A stretch of 39,067 nucleotides of DNA, from the NCBI GenBank assembly GCA_017446765.1, contig JAFSQD010000045.1, positions 1 to 39,067 of the forward strand, read 5' to 3'. The DNA is from Alloprevotella sp. Its GTDB lineage: Bacteria; Bacteroidota; Bacteroidia; Bacteroidales; Bacteroidaceae. Positions 13,620 to 22,015 of this stretch are shown piece after piece (position 1 is the first letter of the stretch; each line of letters begins with the position of its first letter). The notes beneath the pieces were generated by a model that had not been told where the DNA came from, ran no database searches, and saw nothing but the letters and a program-made list of their open reading frames with translations. The translations under genes and the position numbers were made by a program.

Positions 13620-14102
13620 TTAGTTACAAGTGTACCTCCCCGTCGGGATTTCGTGTTCCATCTCTGCCGCCACTGCTTCGGCCCAAAGGTAGAAGTCGGC
13701 GGCTATATATTGCAGGTGCAGGCCGTTCCAGGTGAGCCGGTTGGCCTCTGCCTTCCTGATGTTCTTGCGTAGCGGTCGCGACAGGGGGATGTGATGGAAG
13801 GAAACCTGGATGCCGCTGACGCAGAAGTATGCCACATCGGCATCGTGGTCAAGATAGCAGCACACATTGGGCATGGGGTGGGAGAGGAGGTGGGTCATCA
13901 GCAAGGCGACATGGCTCTTGATGAAGGGATAGTGGAGCATCGAACCGCCCCATGGTCTCTTGATAGCCGCATTGAGGAGGTTGAGGCGCGCCAGGAGGCG
14001 CAGGGCATTGGGCGCGTTGTCGGGGTAAGGCTGGCTGACCACATTGAGAATGGCATCTTTTGCCATTCGGGGAGTCAGGGGAGTCGGCATGGCAGACTTC
14101 AT
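13620..14102 (-). CDS. Conserved-looking hypothetical protein
   Basis: This 160-residue soluble protein begins MKSAMPTPLTPRMAKDAILN if the ATG at 14102 is used. The longer frame to 14354 runs into the RNase E/G gene and is rejected. Features include a helical start, then HYPFIKSHVALLMTHLLSHP, and a strand-rich segment VCCYLDHDADVAYFCVSGIQVSFHHIPLS. A helix-rich C-terminus (LTWNGLHLQYIAADFYLWAEAVAAEM) follows. There is no signal peptide or membrane span. I do not recognise the family and propose no function. It lies downstream of the RNase gene behind a strong hairpin, so it is probably transcribed on its own. Confidence 0.6.
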   Translation of the reverse strand: MKSAMPTPLTPRMAKDAILNVVSQPYPDNAPNALRLLARLNLLNAAIKRPWGGSMLHYPFIKSHVALLMTHLLSHPMPNVCCYLDHDADVAYFCVSGIQVSFHHIPLSRPLRKNIRKAEANRLTWNGLHLQYIAADFYLWAEAVAAEMEHEIPTGRYTCN

Positions 14103-14190
14103 CCCATAGTACTCCCGAAGTTCTTCGGAATAGTTCACTGTGTTTATGAATTTAGTTTTGTGCTGAACCCCTGTTTTCGGGGCAGAAATG

Positions 14191-14229
14191 AAAGTGCGGA
14201 CAAGCTCTTGGCTTGTCCGCACTTTTTTT
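14191..14229. terminator. Strong 15-bp hairpin between the RNase E/G gene and the 13620 gene
   Basis: A perfect 15-bp stem (14191-14205 with 14211-14225) with a 5-nt loop has a T-run on the plus-strand side and an A-run just before it on the minus strand. It begins 2-3 bp past the RNase stop codon, so its working role is probably to end that minus-strand transcript. The T-run polarity would also stop plus-strand readthrough. Confidence 0.75.
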
Positions 14230-15817
14230 ATTTCATCTCCTTCTCCTCGCGCATGTCTATCTCGTCGCCTTGTGCGTCGTAGAATATGTACTGGAGATAG
14301 GAGAGTGTCTGGTTGGGAACGACCTGCAGGCTCATCTTGTAGCGTAGTTGCCACTTCATGCGCAGCGAGGGAAGTCCTTTTCCCAGATAGGCTGCGACGA
14401 AGGGATGAACGTGAAGTCGGACACGTCGGTAGTTGAGTTTCTCGCTGAGCATGCGCAACTTTCCTTCAAGGACGTCCGTGAAGAGCAGGCTGGACTTAAT
14501 CTTACCCGTGCCTCCGCATGTGGGGCATGCTTCTTCCACGGTGACGTCCATGGCCGGGCGTACGCGCTGGCGTGTAATCTGCATCAGGCCAAACTTCGAC
14601 AATGGCAGGATGTTGTGGCGAGCACGGTCCTGCTTCATGTTTTCCACCATGCGCTCGTAGAGTGTCTGGCGGTTTTCTGCCTTGGCCATGTCAATGAAGT
14701 CCACCACGATGATGCCACCCATGTCGCGCAGGCGTAGTTGGCGCGCCAGTTCGTCGGCAGCACCGAGGTTCACTTCGAGGGCGTTAGTCTCCTGTCCGTC
14801 TGGGCTCTTGGAGCGATTTCCGCTGTTGACGTCCACCACGTGGAGCGCTTCCGTGTGCTCGATGATGAGATAGGCTCCGTGCTTGTAGGTCACGGTGCGC
14901 CCAAAGGAAGATTTAATCTGCCGTGTGACGTTGAAATTGTCGAAGATGGGAAGTTTCCCGTTGTAGAGTTTTACAATTTCCGCACGTTCCGGAGCAATGA
15001 GTGAGACGTAGGAGTGGACTTCATTGTAGACGTCTTGGTCGTTCACGTAGATGTTCTCGTAGGAGGGATTGAAGAGGTCGCGCAACAAGCTCACGGTGCG
15101 GCTTGTCTCTTCATAGACAAGTTGCGGAAGTGGCTGTTGCTGGGGCTGCTGGCGCGTTTTCCTTACACGTTCGATGGTGTCTGTCCAGCGTTTCAAGAGT
15201 GCCTTGAGTTCTATGTCCAGTTCTGCCACGCGCTTTCCCTCTGCACTTGTACGTACGATGGCACCGAAGCCCTTCGGCTTGATGCTTTGCAGGAGTTGCT
15301 TGAGGCGTGCGCGTTCCTGGTTGCTCTTGATTTTGGTGGATACGGAGATTTTCTCCGTGAATGGTACGAGAACGATGTAGCGTCCGGGGAAGGTGATGTC
15401 ACAGGTGAGGCGTGGTCCTTTGGTGGAGATAGGTTCCTTCACAATCTGTACCAACACCTCGTCGTCTTTTTTCAGGATGTCCTGAATGCTTCCTTCTTTT
15501 TCAAGGTCGGGGCTACCGAGCGATTTGTGGAGGGGGACGTTCTTCTTGCCGTCACCCAACATGGAGAGGTACTTTTCCGAGGCGCGATAGTGCAATCCAA
15601 GGTCTAGGTAGTGGAGGAATGCGTCGCGTTCGTGTCCGACATTCACAAAGCAAGCGTTCAGTCCCGGCATGATCTTCCTGACTTTTGCCAGATAGATGTT
15701 GCCAACCGAGAAGTGTTCCTCGCGCGCTTCCTGCTGAAACTCGGCAAGCCGCTTGTCTTCAAGAAGGGCGATGGAGACCGTCTTTGGCTGGACGTCGATG
15801 ATTACTTCGCTTGTCAT
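14228..15817 (-). CDS. rng: Ribonuclease E/G family protein (RNase G-like)
   Basis: This 529-residue single-strand endoribonuclease processes and degrades RNA. Its N-terminal S1 RNA-binding domain spans about 36-140 (EEHFSVGNIYLAKVRKIMPGLNACFVNVGHERDAFLHY). The RNase H-like and DNase I-like catalytic core carries VDVNSG with Asp329 and VVDFIDM with Asp373, which match the metal-binding Asp pair of RNase E. The zinc-link CPTCGGTGK (Cys431, Cys434) mediates dimerisation. It is much shorter than E. coli RNase E and has no degradosome scaffold tail, as is usual in Bacteroidetes. HU and a 29-residue basic protein gene lie upstream. Confidence 0.95.
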   Translation of the reverse strand: MTSEVIIDVQPKTVSIALLEDKRLAEFQQEAREEHFSVGNIYLAKVRKIMPGLNACFVNVGHERDAFLHYLDLGLHYRASEKYLSMLGDGKKNVPLHKSLGSPDLEKEGSIQDILKKDDEVLVQIVKEPISTKGPRLTCDITFPGRYIVLVPFTEKISVSTKIKSNQERARLKQLLQSIKPKGFGAIVRTSAEGKRVAELDIELKALLKRWTDTIERVRKTRQQPQQQPLPQLVYEETSRTVSLLRDLFNPSYENIYVNDQDVYNEVHSYVSLIAPERAEIVKLYNGKLPIFDNFNVTRQIKSSFGRTVTYKHGAYLIIEHTEALHVVDVNSGNRSKSPDGQETNALEVNLGAADELARQLRLRDMGGIIVVDFIDMAKAENRQTLYERMVENMKQDRARHNILPLSKFGLMQITRQRVRPAMDVTVEEACPTCGGTGKIKSSLLFTDVLEGKLRMLSEKLNYRRVRLHVHPFVAAYLGKGLPSLRMKWQLRYKMSLQVVPNQTLSYLQYIFYDAQGDEIDMREEKEMK

Positions 15818-15835
15818 TGTTTTGTCTTTTAATGC

Positions 15836-15897
15836 GATACAAGATACGAGACGCGAGCTGAAGCTTTTAAGCCGCTCTCTTTCTCATATCTTGTATC
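15836..15897. other. Inverted repeat in the RNase E/G gene leader
   Basis: GATACAAGATA (15836-15846) and TATCTTGTATC (15887-15897) are perfect 11-bp complements separated by 40 bp, which also hold shorter complementary stretches (GAGCTGAAGC / GCCGCTCTC region). The structure begins 19 bp upstream of the RNase start codon. It could be a 5' leader fold or the end of the upstream transcript. Confidence 0.55.
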
Positions 15898-15938
15898 TCT
15901 GTCACAATGCTGCCTTAGCAGCTTTGTGAACCGCTCAG

Positions 15939-16028
15939 TTACTTGTTCTTATGGCGGTTCTTGCGCAGTCTTTTTTTGCGCTTGTGAGTAGACATCTTGT
16001 GTCTTTTCTTCTTCTTTCCGTTAGGCAT
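15939..16028 (-). CDS. 29-residue basic protein, AURKAIP1/COX24-type (small ribosome-associated)
   Basis: The reading frame codes for MPNGKKKKRHKMSTHKRKK followed by RLRKNRHKNK, almost entirely Lys, Arg and His. Very similar peptides are conserved across the Bacteroidetes and are annotated as AURKAIP1/COX24-domain proteins after mitochondrial ribosomal protein mS38. A ribosomal role is likely by that relationship but is not shown by the sequence itself. It lies between HU and the RNase gene on the same strand, 28 bp after the HU stop. Confidence 0.85.
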   Translation of the reverse strand: MPNGKKKKRHKMSTHKRKKRLRKNRHKNK

Positions 16029-16056
16029 AGTTCGTATGATATTGTTTTGTTAGGAA

Positions 16057-16332
16057 TTACTTCTTCACTTCCTGCATAAAGGATTTTGCGGGCTTGAAGG
16101 CAGGGATATTGTGCTCGGGGATAATTAGGGTAGTGTTCTTGCTGATATTGCGAGCCGTCTTTTGTGCACGACGCTTAAGGATGAAACTGCCGAAACCACG
16201 GAGGTAAACATTCTGGTCGTTGATGAGAGAATCTTTCACGGAATCCATAAAGGCTTCAACGACTGTCAACACTGAGGTCTTGTCAAGACCTGTCTTCTTT
16301 GCGATGTCTGAAACGATATCTGCTTTTGTCAT
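16057..16332 (-). CDS. HU family DNA-binding protein
   Basis: This 91-residue nucleoid protein starts MTKADIVSDIAKKTGLDKTSVLTVVEAFMDSVKDSL, the HU/IHF helical dimerisation half. VYLRGFGSFILKRRAQKTARN... and IPEHNIPAFKPAKSFMQEVKK follow, forming the DNA-binding beta arms with the Pro at the intercalating tip. It is a one-domain HU of normal length. The frame extends upstream to 16404, but a consensus promoter at 16391-16422 and the family start both point to 16332. Confidence 0.95.
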   Translation of the reverse strand: MTKADIVSDIAKKTGLDKTSVLTVVEAFMDSVKDSLINDQNVYLRGFGSFILKRRAQKTARNISKNTTLIIPEHNIPAFKPAKSFMQEVKK

Positions 16333-16390
16333 TATGTTTATGTGTTTTTGTATTGTTAAACAATTCTTACCGTAATGCTTAAAGCGGCTG

Positions 16391-16422
16391 CAAAAGTACA
16401 ACATTTAGGCGTATGTACCAAA
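16391..16422 (-). promoter_or_regulatory. Promoter of the HU gene
   Basis: Read on the minus strand, TTTG (16419-16422) and TACTTTTG (16391-16398) are 20 bp apart, giving an exact consensus -7 box and a leader of about 50 nt. Confidence 0.75.
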
Positions 16423-16480
16423 CAAAAAGCTGATTTTTCCTAACTTATGCACGGTTTTAGCTTCTCTTTCGGAGGCTGTT

Positions 16481-16921
16481 TCAGCACCCGACAGGGATTT
16501 TGTCAATGCGGCGTTGGTGACGACCTCCTTCGAAAGGCGTGTCGAGGAATGTGTCTACGCATCGTGCCGCCTCTTCGGGCTGGATGAAGCGCCCTGGCAT
16601 GCAGAGCACGTTGGCATCGTTGTGCTGGCGTGCAAGGCGTGCGATTTCTTCTGTCCACACCAGTGCTGCACGCACCGTCTGATGTTTGTTCAGTGTAATG
16701 GCGATGCCTTCGCCCGAACCGCAGATGGCGATGCCGCGTTCCACCTCTCCGCCTTCCAGGGCGCGGGCCAGGGCGTGGGCGTAGTCGGGATAGTCACAAC
16801 TCTCCGTGGTGTAGGTACCATAGTCTTTGTAGGAATAGCCGCGTTTCGTCAGATGTTCCTTAACAATTTGCTTCAGTTCAAAGCCTGCGTGGTCGCTGGC
16901 CAGTCCGATGGTTTTTTCCAT
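16481..16921 (-). CDS. rpiB: Ribose-5-phosphate isomerase B
   Basis: RpiB interconverts ribose 5-phosphate and ribulose 5-phosphate in the pentose phosphate pathway. The 146-residue protein has IGLASDHAGFELK at the N-terminus with the DHAG phosphate/substrate loop. It also has the catalytic Cys67 in AICGSGEGIAITLNKH and the conserved NDANVLCMPGR. An ATG nine bases upstream (16930) is an alternative start. It is the last gene of the minus-strand convoy from guaB, about 40 bp after the EcsC-like gene. Confidence 0.95.
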   Translation of the reverse strand: MEKTIGLASDHAGFELKQIVKEHLTKRGYSYKDYGTYTTESCDYPDYAHALARALEGGEVERGIAICGSGEGIAITLNKHQTVRAALVWTEEIARLARQHNDANVLCMPGRFIQPEEAARCVDTFLDTPFEGGRHQRRIDKIPVGC

Positions 16922-16967
16922 AGCTACCATATTATTAATTGATTGCGCGCGCGAGAGAGATGGTTCT

Positions 16968-18086
16968 TTACCGGTCGCTCATAAACTCCTCGGTGTCCTG
17001 TGGGGAATAGCCCAGTTCGCGCGAGATTTTGTTCAGATAGATTTTTGCTGTCACGGACATCTTGTCCGACAGGCGGATGACTTCCACGAGCAGGCGCATG
17101 AGGCGTGTGGAGTTTACTGGATCATCGCAGAAGGCGGTGATGTCCACCTTGAAGGTGCGCTGCTGATCGAAGGCTTCGATGATTTCAGCCTTTTCTTCAT
17201 CCTTCAGGGTGGTATGTTCCAGTTGTTTGCGCAGGAAGTCGTGCTTGCGTCGCGGTTCGTCGTCGTCCATGAGAGCCATGTTGACCAATGCCCTCATTGC
17301 AATGCCTTCCAGGTGGTTGTCCATGTCCTTTGCCTCGTCGTCAATAGCCTTGACGTCCGCTTCGGTCAGTTGCATGTCCATCTGCCCCTGTAGCGCATGC
17401 TGAAGGCGGCGAGCACCTGGGTAGAAGGTGGCATAGGTGATACTGCCCGAGACAATGCCCCCAAGGAGGGGGATGAAGCGTCCGAAGGTCTTTGTGAAAC
17501 TGGATTTCGAGAGGTCTACGCCAATGCGTTTGGCCACTTGCTTTACGACGGGGTAGTAGAGGGTGCGCGTCAAGGTCTTCTGAGGCATTTTCTTCGCCAC
17601 TTGCACAGCAAGGTCGCGTGAGATGTCGCGCACGGCGTCGCGTGCCAGCTTGGCACCCATCATGATGCCCACAAAGAGTGTCAGCATGTCCGTGGCATCT
17701 TCCGTCAGTTGTCCGTTTTCATCGCGCAGGTCGGGGAAACCATAGAGGTAGGCCAGCTTCTGTGCCAGTACAAATACATGGAAATAGTATTGTGCGAGGT
17801 CGGCGGGGATGGAGGCCACGATGGCCGGGCCGCCGGGCAAGCCCGTGACGGTGGAGAGTGTGGTGACGGTGGCCGTGTGGTAGGTGATGGCACCCGATGC
17901 GACCTTGTCGATGGCTTCACGCCCTACGCAGTTGGCGGGAGTGCCGTCGACGATGTGTTGCAGATTCTCCTCGTCTACGATGTCGCGGAAGGACGCCTGC
18001 AGGTAGGATGTGCGGTCTATGGATACGCCGGGGATGGCAAGGGCCGCCTTCATGATGCGATTCCAGAGGGTTATTTCTTTTGCCAT
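16968..18086 (-). CDS. EcsC-like family protein
   Basis: This 372-residue protein has two parts. The first (about 1-245) contains Gly/Ala-rich, weakly hydrophobic helices: TLSTVTGLPGGPAIVASIPADLAQYYFHVFVLAQKLAYLYG, then TLFVGIMMGAKLARDAVRD and FIPLLGGIVSGSITYATFYPGARRL. This resembles EcsC-type proteins. The last 100 or so residues form an acidic helical bundle (EEKAEIIEAFDQQ..., LSDKMSVTAKIYLNKISRELGY) reminiscent of TerB-like domains. The function of such proteins is not established. The domain names are pattern impressions and deserve a profile search. It follows the HEYGH gene by 21 bp. Confidence 0.6.
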   Translation of the reverse strand: MAKEITLWNRIMKAALAIPGVSIDRTSYLQASFRDIVDEENLQHIVDGTPANCVGREAIDKVASGAITYHTATVTTLSTVTGLPGGPAIVASIPADLAQYYFHVFVLAQKLAYLYGFPDLRDENGQLTEDATDMLTLFVGIMMGAKLARDAVRDISRDLAVQVAKKMPQKTLTRTLYYPVVKQVAKRIGVDLSKSSFTKTFGRFIPLLGGIVSGSITYATFYPGARRLQHALQGQMDMQLTEADVKAIDDEAKDMDNHLEGIAMRALVNMALMDDDEPRRKHDFLRKQLEHTTLKDEEKAEIIEAFDQQRTFKVDITAFCDDPVNSTRLMRLLVEVIRLSDKMSVTAKIYLNKISRELGYSPQDTEEFMSDR

Positions 18087-18107
18087 ATGTCTTTTTGTAT
18101 GCTTGAA

Positions 18108-18515
18108 TCAGGAATATTTGTTTCTTTGTCGGGCTCGGAGGTAGGCCCGCCCGAGCATCGTGGCTTCTTGCTCAAACGTTTTCTCGGCATGCCGGCTCGG
18201 CTTTCGCACGACACTCCACACGCTGGGCAGGGCTATGCGGAAGAGGTAGCGAAGGTGTCCGAGGCGACATTCCTGCATATAGTGGCCGTATTCGTGGGCA
18301 TAGTGGCGGAGGCAGAAGCCCTCCTGATACCACTTGCGGCCTATGAAAATGTGCCCCCACAGCTGAAATGCCCCATAGGGTGCTACAAACCATCCGCCCA
18401 CATGTGTTCGCGTACCACGGAAGAGTACTTCCTGCCCTGTGGCATGACTGCGGAAGAGTGTGCCCTCCTCCGTGTTGCGGAGCGTGCCGTCCTCAATGTC
18501 AAAGTTTGTACCCAT
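18108..18515 (-). CDS. Small HEYGH-motif protein, possible metalloprotease-like
   Basis: This 135-residue protein has no signal peptide. The HEYGHYMQE stretch (about residues 69-77) matches the HExxH zinc-binding consensus of metalloproteases. It is preceded by GHIFIGRKWYQEGFCLRHYA, and the C-terminus is rich in Arg and Glu (EKTFEQEATMLGRAYL), where a third metal ligand (E-x-x-A) is plausible. It lies 5 bp after the mutL stop, so it is translationally coupled or at least co-transcribed. Peptidase activity is unproven; it could be a metal-binding scaffold. Confidence 0.65.
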   Translation of the reverse strand: MGTNFDIEDGTLRNTEEGTLFRSHATGQEVLFRGTRTHVGGWFVAPYGAFQLWGHIFIGRKWYQEGFCLRHYAHEYGHYMQECRLGHLRYLFRIALPSVWSVVRKPSRHAEKTFEQEATMLGRAYLRARQRNKYS

Positions 18516-18520
18516 GTTGT

Positions 18521-20344
18521 TCAGCTCTTGAACATTCCGTCGATGTCCGCCAGCGTGACGGTGCGGAAGACGGGGCGGCCGTTGGGTGTGTAGGCGGGTG
18601 TCTGGCAGGCCTTGAGTTTTGTCAGCAGGTGCTGCATCTCTTCCTGCGATAGTTCCACACCTACGGGCATGGCGGCACGTCGTGCCAAGGCCAGTGCCAA
18701 GCGGTGGCTGAGCTTTTGCTCTGTATGGCTATCGGTTTCGGCAAGGGCATCGGCCACGATGTTCTGCAGTAGCACTGCGGGGTCGAGGCCTTCTGTGCCC
18801 AGCGGTATGCCGCGTAGGCTGAAGGTGCCTCCGTCGGTCGTGATGAGGTCAAAGCCCAATGCCTTCAGTGTGTCAAGGTTTGCCTGGAGAAAGGCTTCCT
18901 CCGCCGCCGAGAGCACGACCTCCTGCGGAAAGAGCATTCCCTGTGAAAGGCTGCGCTTGTTTTCCGCCGCGCTGACGTATTGCTCAAAAAGTACACGCAA
19001 GTGCGCGCGGCGGATGTCGACGAGTGTCAGGTCCGTGGCGTCGGAGGCTACTGCCATGTACTTTCCCCCCAGTTGCAGTACGTTGCCGCTGGGTGGTGCT
19101 GGCTGTGGTTGTTGTGGCAGGTCAAGCTCTGGGAATTGTGGGTCGTTGTCGGTATGCTGTACTTCTGGCATCTCTCTGGGTACACTGTGCTCATATTCCG
19201 AGCGTGCCCGCTCGTAGGCATTGAGCAATGTTGCATTTGTGGCTGTCTTACAGCCAGTCTTTGGCAACATCGCTGGCTTTGGGCGTGCCAGCGTCGTGGG
19301 GACGAGGGGGATGTCGGGTTTGTTTTCGGTGTCGAAGTCTATGGTGGGTATGGCGCTGAAGCGGTTCAGGGCTTCGCGCACGGCTGCCAGCAAGATTTGC
19401 CACACCATCTGTTCGTCCTGAAATTTGATTTCTGTCTTTGTGGGGTGTATGTTGACATCGATGCGTTCGGGCTCCATCTCAAATTTGATGAAGAAGGGCA
19501 CCGCATCACCCTCGGGGATGAGCCATTCGTAGGCTGCGGCTACCGCTTTGGCAAAGTAGGGATGGCGCATGTAGCGTCCGTTGGTGAAGAAAAATTGGCG
19601 TGCGCCTTTTTTCTTGGAACTTTCCGGACTTCCCACGAAGCCACTGATGCGCGCAAGCTCCGTCTCCACGCTGAGGGGAATGAGCTGGGAGGCCTGTTTG
19701 CGGCCGAAGACACCCGCGATGCGTTGCAGGAAATTGGATGCGGGGAGGTCGAGGACGAGTGAATCCTGATGATACAGTTTGAAGGCGATGTCGGGATGTG
19801 CCAAGGCAATGCGCTCAAACTCTGTCAGGATGTTTGCCATCTCCGTCTGATTGCTCTTTAGGAATTTACGCCGTACAGGGATGTTGAAAAACAGGTTACG
19901 CACCGTGAAGTTGGCACCCACCGGGCAGCTCACGGGTGTTTGCTCCACGAGGCGACTACCTTCTATGCGCAGGCAGATGCCCAGTTCCTGCGAGGCGGTA
20001 CGCGTACGCAGTTCCACTTGTGCCACGGCGGCAATGGACGCCAGGGCTTCTCCGCGAAATCCCATGGTGCGAAGGGCGAAGAGGTCTGTGGCCTTGCTGA
20101 TTTTCGAGGTGGCATGTCGCTCAAAGGCCAGGCGTGCGTCGGTCTCGCTCATGCCCGTGCCGTTGTCAATTACCTGTATGGCGGATTTTCCAGCATCGGT
20201 CACTACCACCTGCACGAGTGTCGCGCCTGCATCGATGGCATTTTCGACGAGTTCCTTGATGACGGAGGAGGGACGTTGAATGACCTCTCCAGCCGCAATC
20301 TGGTTGGCCACGGAATCGGGTAGCAGATGTATGATGTCGCTCAT
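18521..20344 (-). CDS. mutL: DNA mismatch repair protein MutL (endonuclease motifs lost)
   Basis: MutL couples MutS mismatch recognition to strand removal. The 607-residue protein has the GHKL ATPase half: IAAGEVIQRPSSVIKELVENAIDAGAT (about 16-42), DNGTGM, GFRGEALASIAAV and later FTNGRYMRHP. In the C-terminal half, the metal-dependent nicking motif DQHAxxERxxxE reads DIRRAHLRVLFE (from residue 443), so its His and first Glu are gone. The terminal zinc motif CPHGRP reads TPNGRP (586-591). The protein should therefore lack latent endonuclease activity. Loss in this lineage may be general; I recall related but less diverged motifs in other Bacteroidetes. The start is the ATG at 20344, 4 bp after the OstA-like gene's stop. 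Confidence 0.95.
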   Translation of the reverse strand: MSDIIHLLPDSVANQIAAGEVIQRPSSVIKELVENAIDAGATLVQVVVTDAGKSAIQVIDNGTGMSETDARLAFERHATSKISKATDLFALRTMGFRGEALASIAAVAQVELRTRTASQELGICLRIEGSRLVEQTPVSCPVGANFTVRNLFFNIPVRRKFLKSNQTEMANILTEFERIALAHPDIAFKLYHQDSLVLDLPASNFLQRIAGVFGRKQASQLIPLSVETELARISGFVGSPESSKKKGARQFFFTNGRYMRHPYFAKAVAAAYEWLIPEGDAVPFFIKFEMEPERIDVNIHPTKTEIKFQDEQMVWQILLAAVREALNRFSAIPTIDFDTENKPDIPLVPTTLARPKPAMLPKTGCKTATNATLLNAYERARSEYEHSVPREMPEVQHTDNDPQFPELDLPQQPQPAPPSGNVLQLGGKYMAVASDATDLTLVDIRRAHLRVLFEQYVSAAENKRSLSQGMLFPQEVVLSAAEEAFLQANLDTLKALGFDLITTDGGTFSLRGIPLGTEGLDPAVLLQNIVADALAETDSHTEQKLSHRLALALARRAAMPVGVELSQEEMQHLLTKLKACQTPAYTPNGRPVFRTVTLADIDGMFKS

Positions 20345-20348
20345 GGCT

Positions 20349-22004
20349 TCAGAATGTTTGTAGGGGAGCCTGGCGGCGCTGCACGTTGCGCAAGCGTTTG
20401 TCCTCATGTTTGGGTCGCCAGTTGAAGACGTCGTCTTTGTCTACAGGGCGCAAGGCTTCAAACCATGCGAAGTTGGGCAGGTAGGTGCGATCTGCAGGGG
20501 CGGTGCCGAGAGGATAGAGCGTGGCTTCGGGTTTTGGGAACGCCACGACGCATTGCAGTTTGCGGTCGCGCATCGTCATGCGTACCTTTGCCGCTTCGGC
20601 ATAGTTCTGATAGAGTATTGTGCTGTCGTTTTCCAGGGGGTACATGATGGTACACACGTTACCGTCAAAGGCCGACGAGGCCAATTGCCCGTTTGGCAGG
20701 AAGTAGGCGCGCATGAGGTGCGAGGTCACTTGGTTGTAGTGTACTGAGTCCAGACGCTCTACGAGGAGGGTCTGATCGATGACGTGGATGCTGTCCACCG
20801 TCGAGTCGTTGAGAAACGCATGTATCTGTTCGCCCAGCACCTGACGTTGGTCGGTCCACACGATGGGGTCGCGGAACATGCGCAGGCACTGGTCCTGGGA
20901 GCTATAGACGAGCGAGTCGCAGACTGCCTGCACGTCGTTGCGGAATGCCCGCACGTGGTAGTAGCCTTTCAGCGTGCGACGCAGTGAGTCGGTCTTTGTG
21001 TTGTAGCTGTAGAGGCGTAGCGTGTCGCCGTGGACGTAGAGGGTGTCCTTGCCGTTGGAATAGTCGGTCACGAGGGCGCGGCCTGTGACGAAGGACGAGT
21101 CGCGGCGTGCCACCTTGTCCTCGTACATCTCGCAGTGTTCACCCTCAAGGATGGCTTTGTTCTGGCGGTCAATGCAGTAGACATTGCCGTAGGCACGCAT
21201 GATGCCTGCCTGTTTGTCGTAGAAGACGCGGTCTGCCTCCATGCGCACTTGCCGTGTGGGATTGTTGAGGATGGAACGTTCGTGGAGTTCGACTATCTCC
21301 GAATCGGTGTTGTAATCGCCGCTGGTGGTGTAGATGTTGTAGTCGCCGCTGTAGATGTTGGACTTTCCCACCACCTTGGCCTCCTTCGTGCGTGTGTTGT
21401 AGTGAAACTCGTCGCTGACAAGTTCGTCCTTGCCGCTGTTCAGATGCACCTGGTAGCGGAAGATGGCTTGCCGCGTGTCCGTGTGGTATTCGCCGAAGTT
21501 GGAGGTCAGCACGTTTTCGCCGTCAACGAGCTTGCCGCCCCGGTCGTAGGTGATATATTTTTCGCGTGCGTTGTAGAAAAGGCTGTCGGAGTAGAGGCGC
21601 TGCTGGCGGTGGCGGGCTTCGACAACTCCGTGGCGGCTGCGCATGTAGGCGGTTTCGGAGAATCCGTCGTAGGACAGGCGTTCGCCCGTGATGGATAGCG
21701 TGTCGCCCTGTGTGATGCGTACGTGTCCGAAGGCCTCAAACGATTTGCTGACCTGATAGTATACGGCACTGTCGCACACCATGCGCATGCCGGCGTGCCG
21801 GAAGGATATGTGTCCTTTCAGACGCTGGGCACCCGGCATCTCAAACTGGTCGTGAATGATTTCGTCGGCATGGTCGAGCACGACGGGGGCATCAGCACCG
21901 CGCCGTCCTGCGCTTTGGGCGTTGGCAATGGTGGGGAGGAGACAGAAAAGTCCTAATAGCATCATTAGGACTCCCTGTCGGATATGTGTCGTTCGGTTGC
22001 TCAA
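20349..22004 (-). CDS. OstA/LptA-like LPS transport periplasmic protein
   Basis: This protein of about 551 residues has many beta-strand repeats of the OstA (LptA/LptD N-terminal) type. Examples are DHADEIIHDQFEMPGAQRLKG, VCDSAVYYQ, KSFEAFGHVRITQGDTL, GERLSYDG and RMEADRVFYDKQAGIMRAYGNVY. These form the beta-jellyroll bridge for LPS transport in the periplasm. I prefer a TTG start at 22004 because it follows AGGAAGAAGC by a few bases and yields an Arg-containing n-region before MMLLGLFCLLPTIANAQ. The ATG at 21965 would leave an uncharged n-region. The open frame reaches 22223, but that part overlaps the preceding gene. It sits 11 bp after the SurA-like gene. Confidence 0.85.
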   Translation of the reverse strand: MSNRTTHIRQGVLMMLLGLFCLLPTIANAQSAGRRGADAPVVLDHADEIIHDQFEMPGAQRLKGHISFRHAGMRMVCDSAVYYQVSKSFEAFGHVRITQGDTLSITGERLSYDGFSETAYMRSRHGVVEARHRQQRLYSDSLFYNAREKYITYDRGGKLVDGENVLTSNFGEYHTDTRQAIFRYQVHLNSGKDELVSDEFHYNTRTKEAKVVGKSNIYSGDYNIYTTSGDYNTDSEIVELHERSILNNPTRQVRMEADRVFYDKQAGIMRAYGNVYCIDRQNKAILEGEHCEMYEDKVARRDSSFVTGRALVTDYSNGKDTLYVHGDTLRLYSYNTKTDSLRRTLKGYYHVRAFRNDVQAVCDSLVYSSQDQCLRMFRDPIVWTDQRQVLGEQIHAFLNDSTVDSIHVIDQTLLVERLDSVHYNQVTSHLMRAYFLPNGQLASSAFDGNVCTIMYPLENDSTILYQNYAEAAKVRMTMRDRKLQCVVAFPKPEATLYPLGTAPADRTYLPNFAWFEALRPVDKDDVFNWRPKHEDKRLRNVQRRQAPLQTF

Positions 22005-22015
22005 TGTGCTTCTTC

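Noticed and set aside
13620..14354. Extended form of the hypothetical gene starting at 14354
   Set aside because: The extension overlaps the RNase E/G gene by more than 120 bp and crosses a 15-bp hairpin; the ATG at 14102 avoids both.
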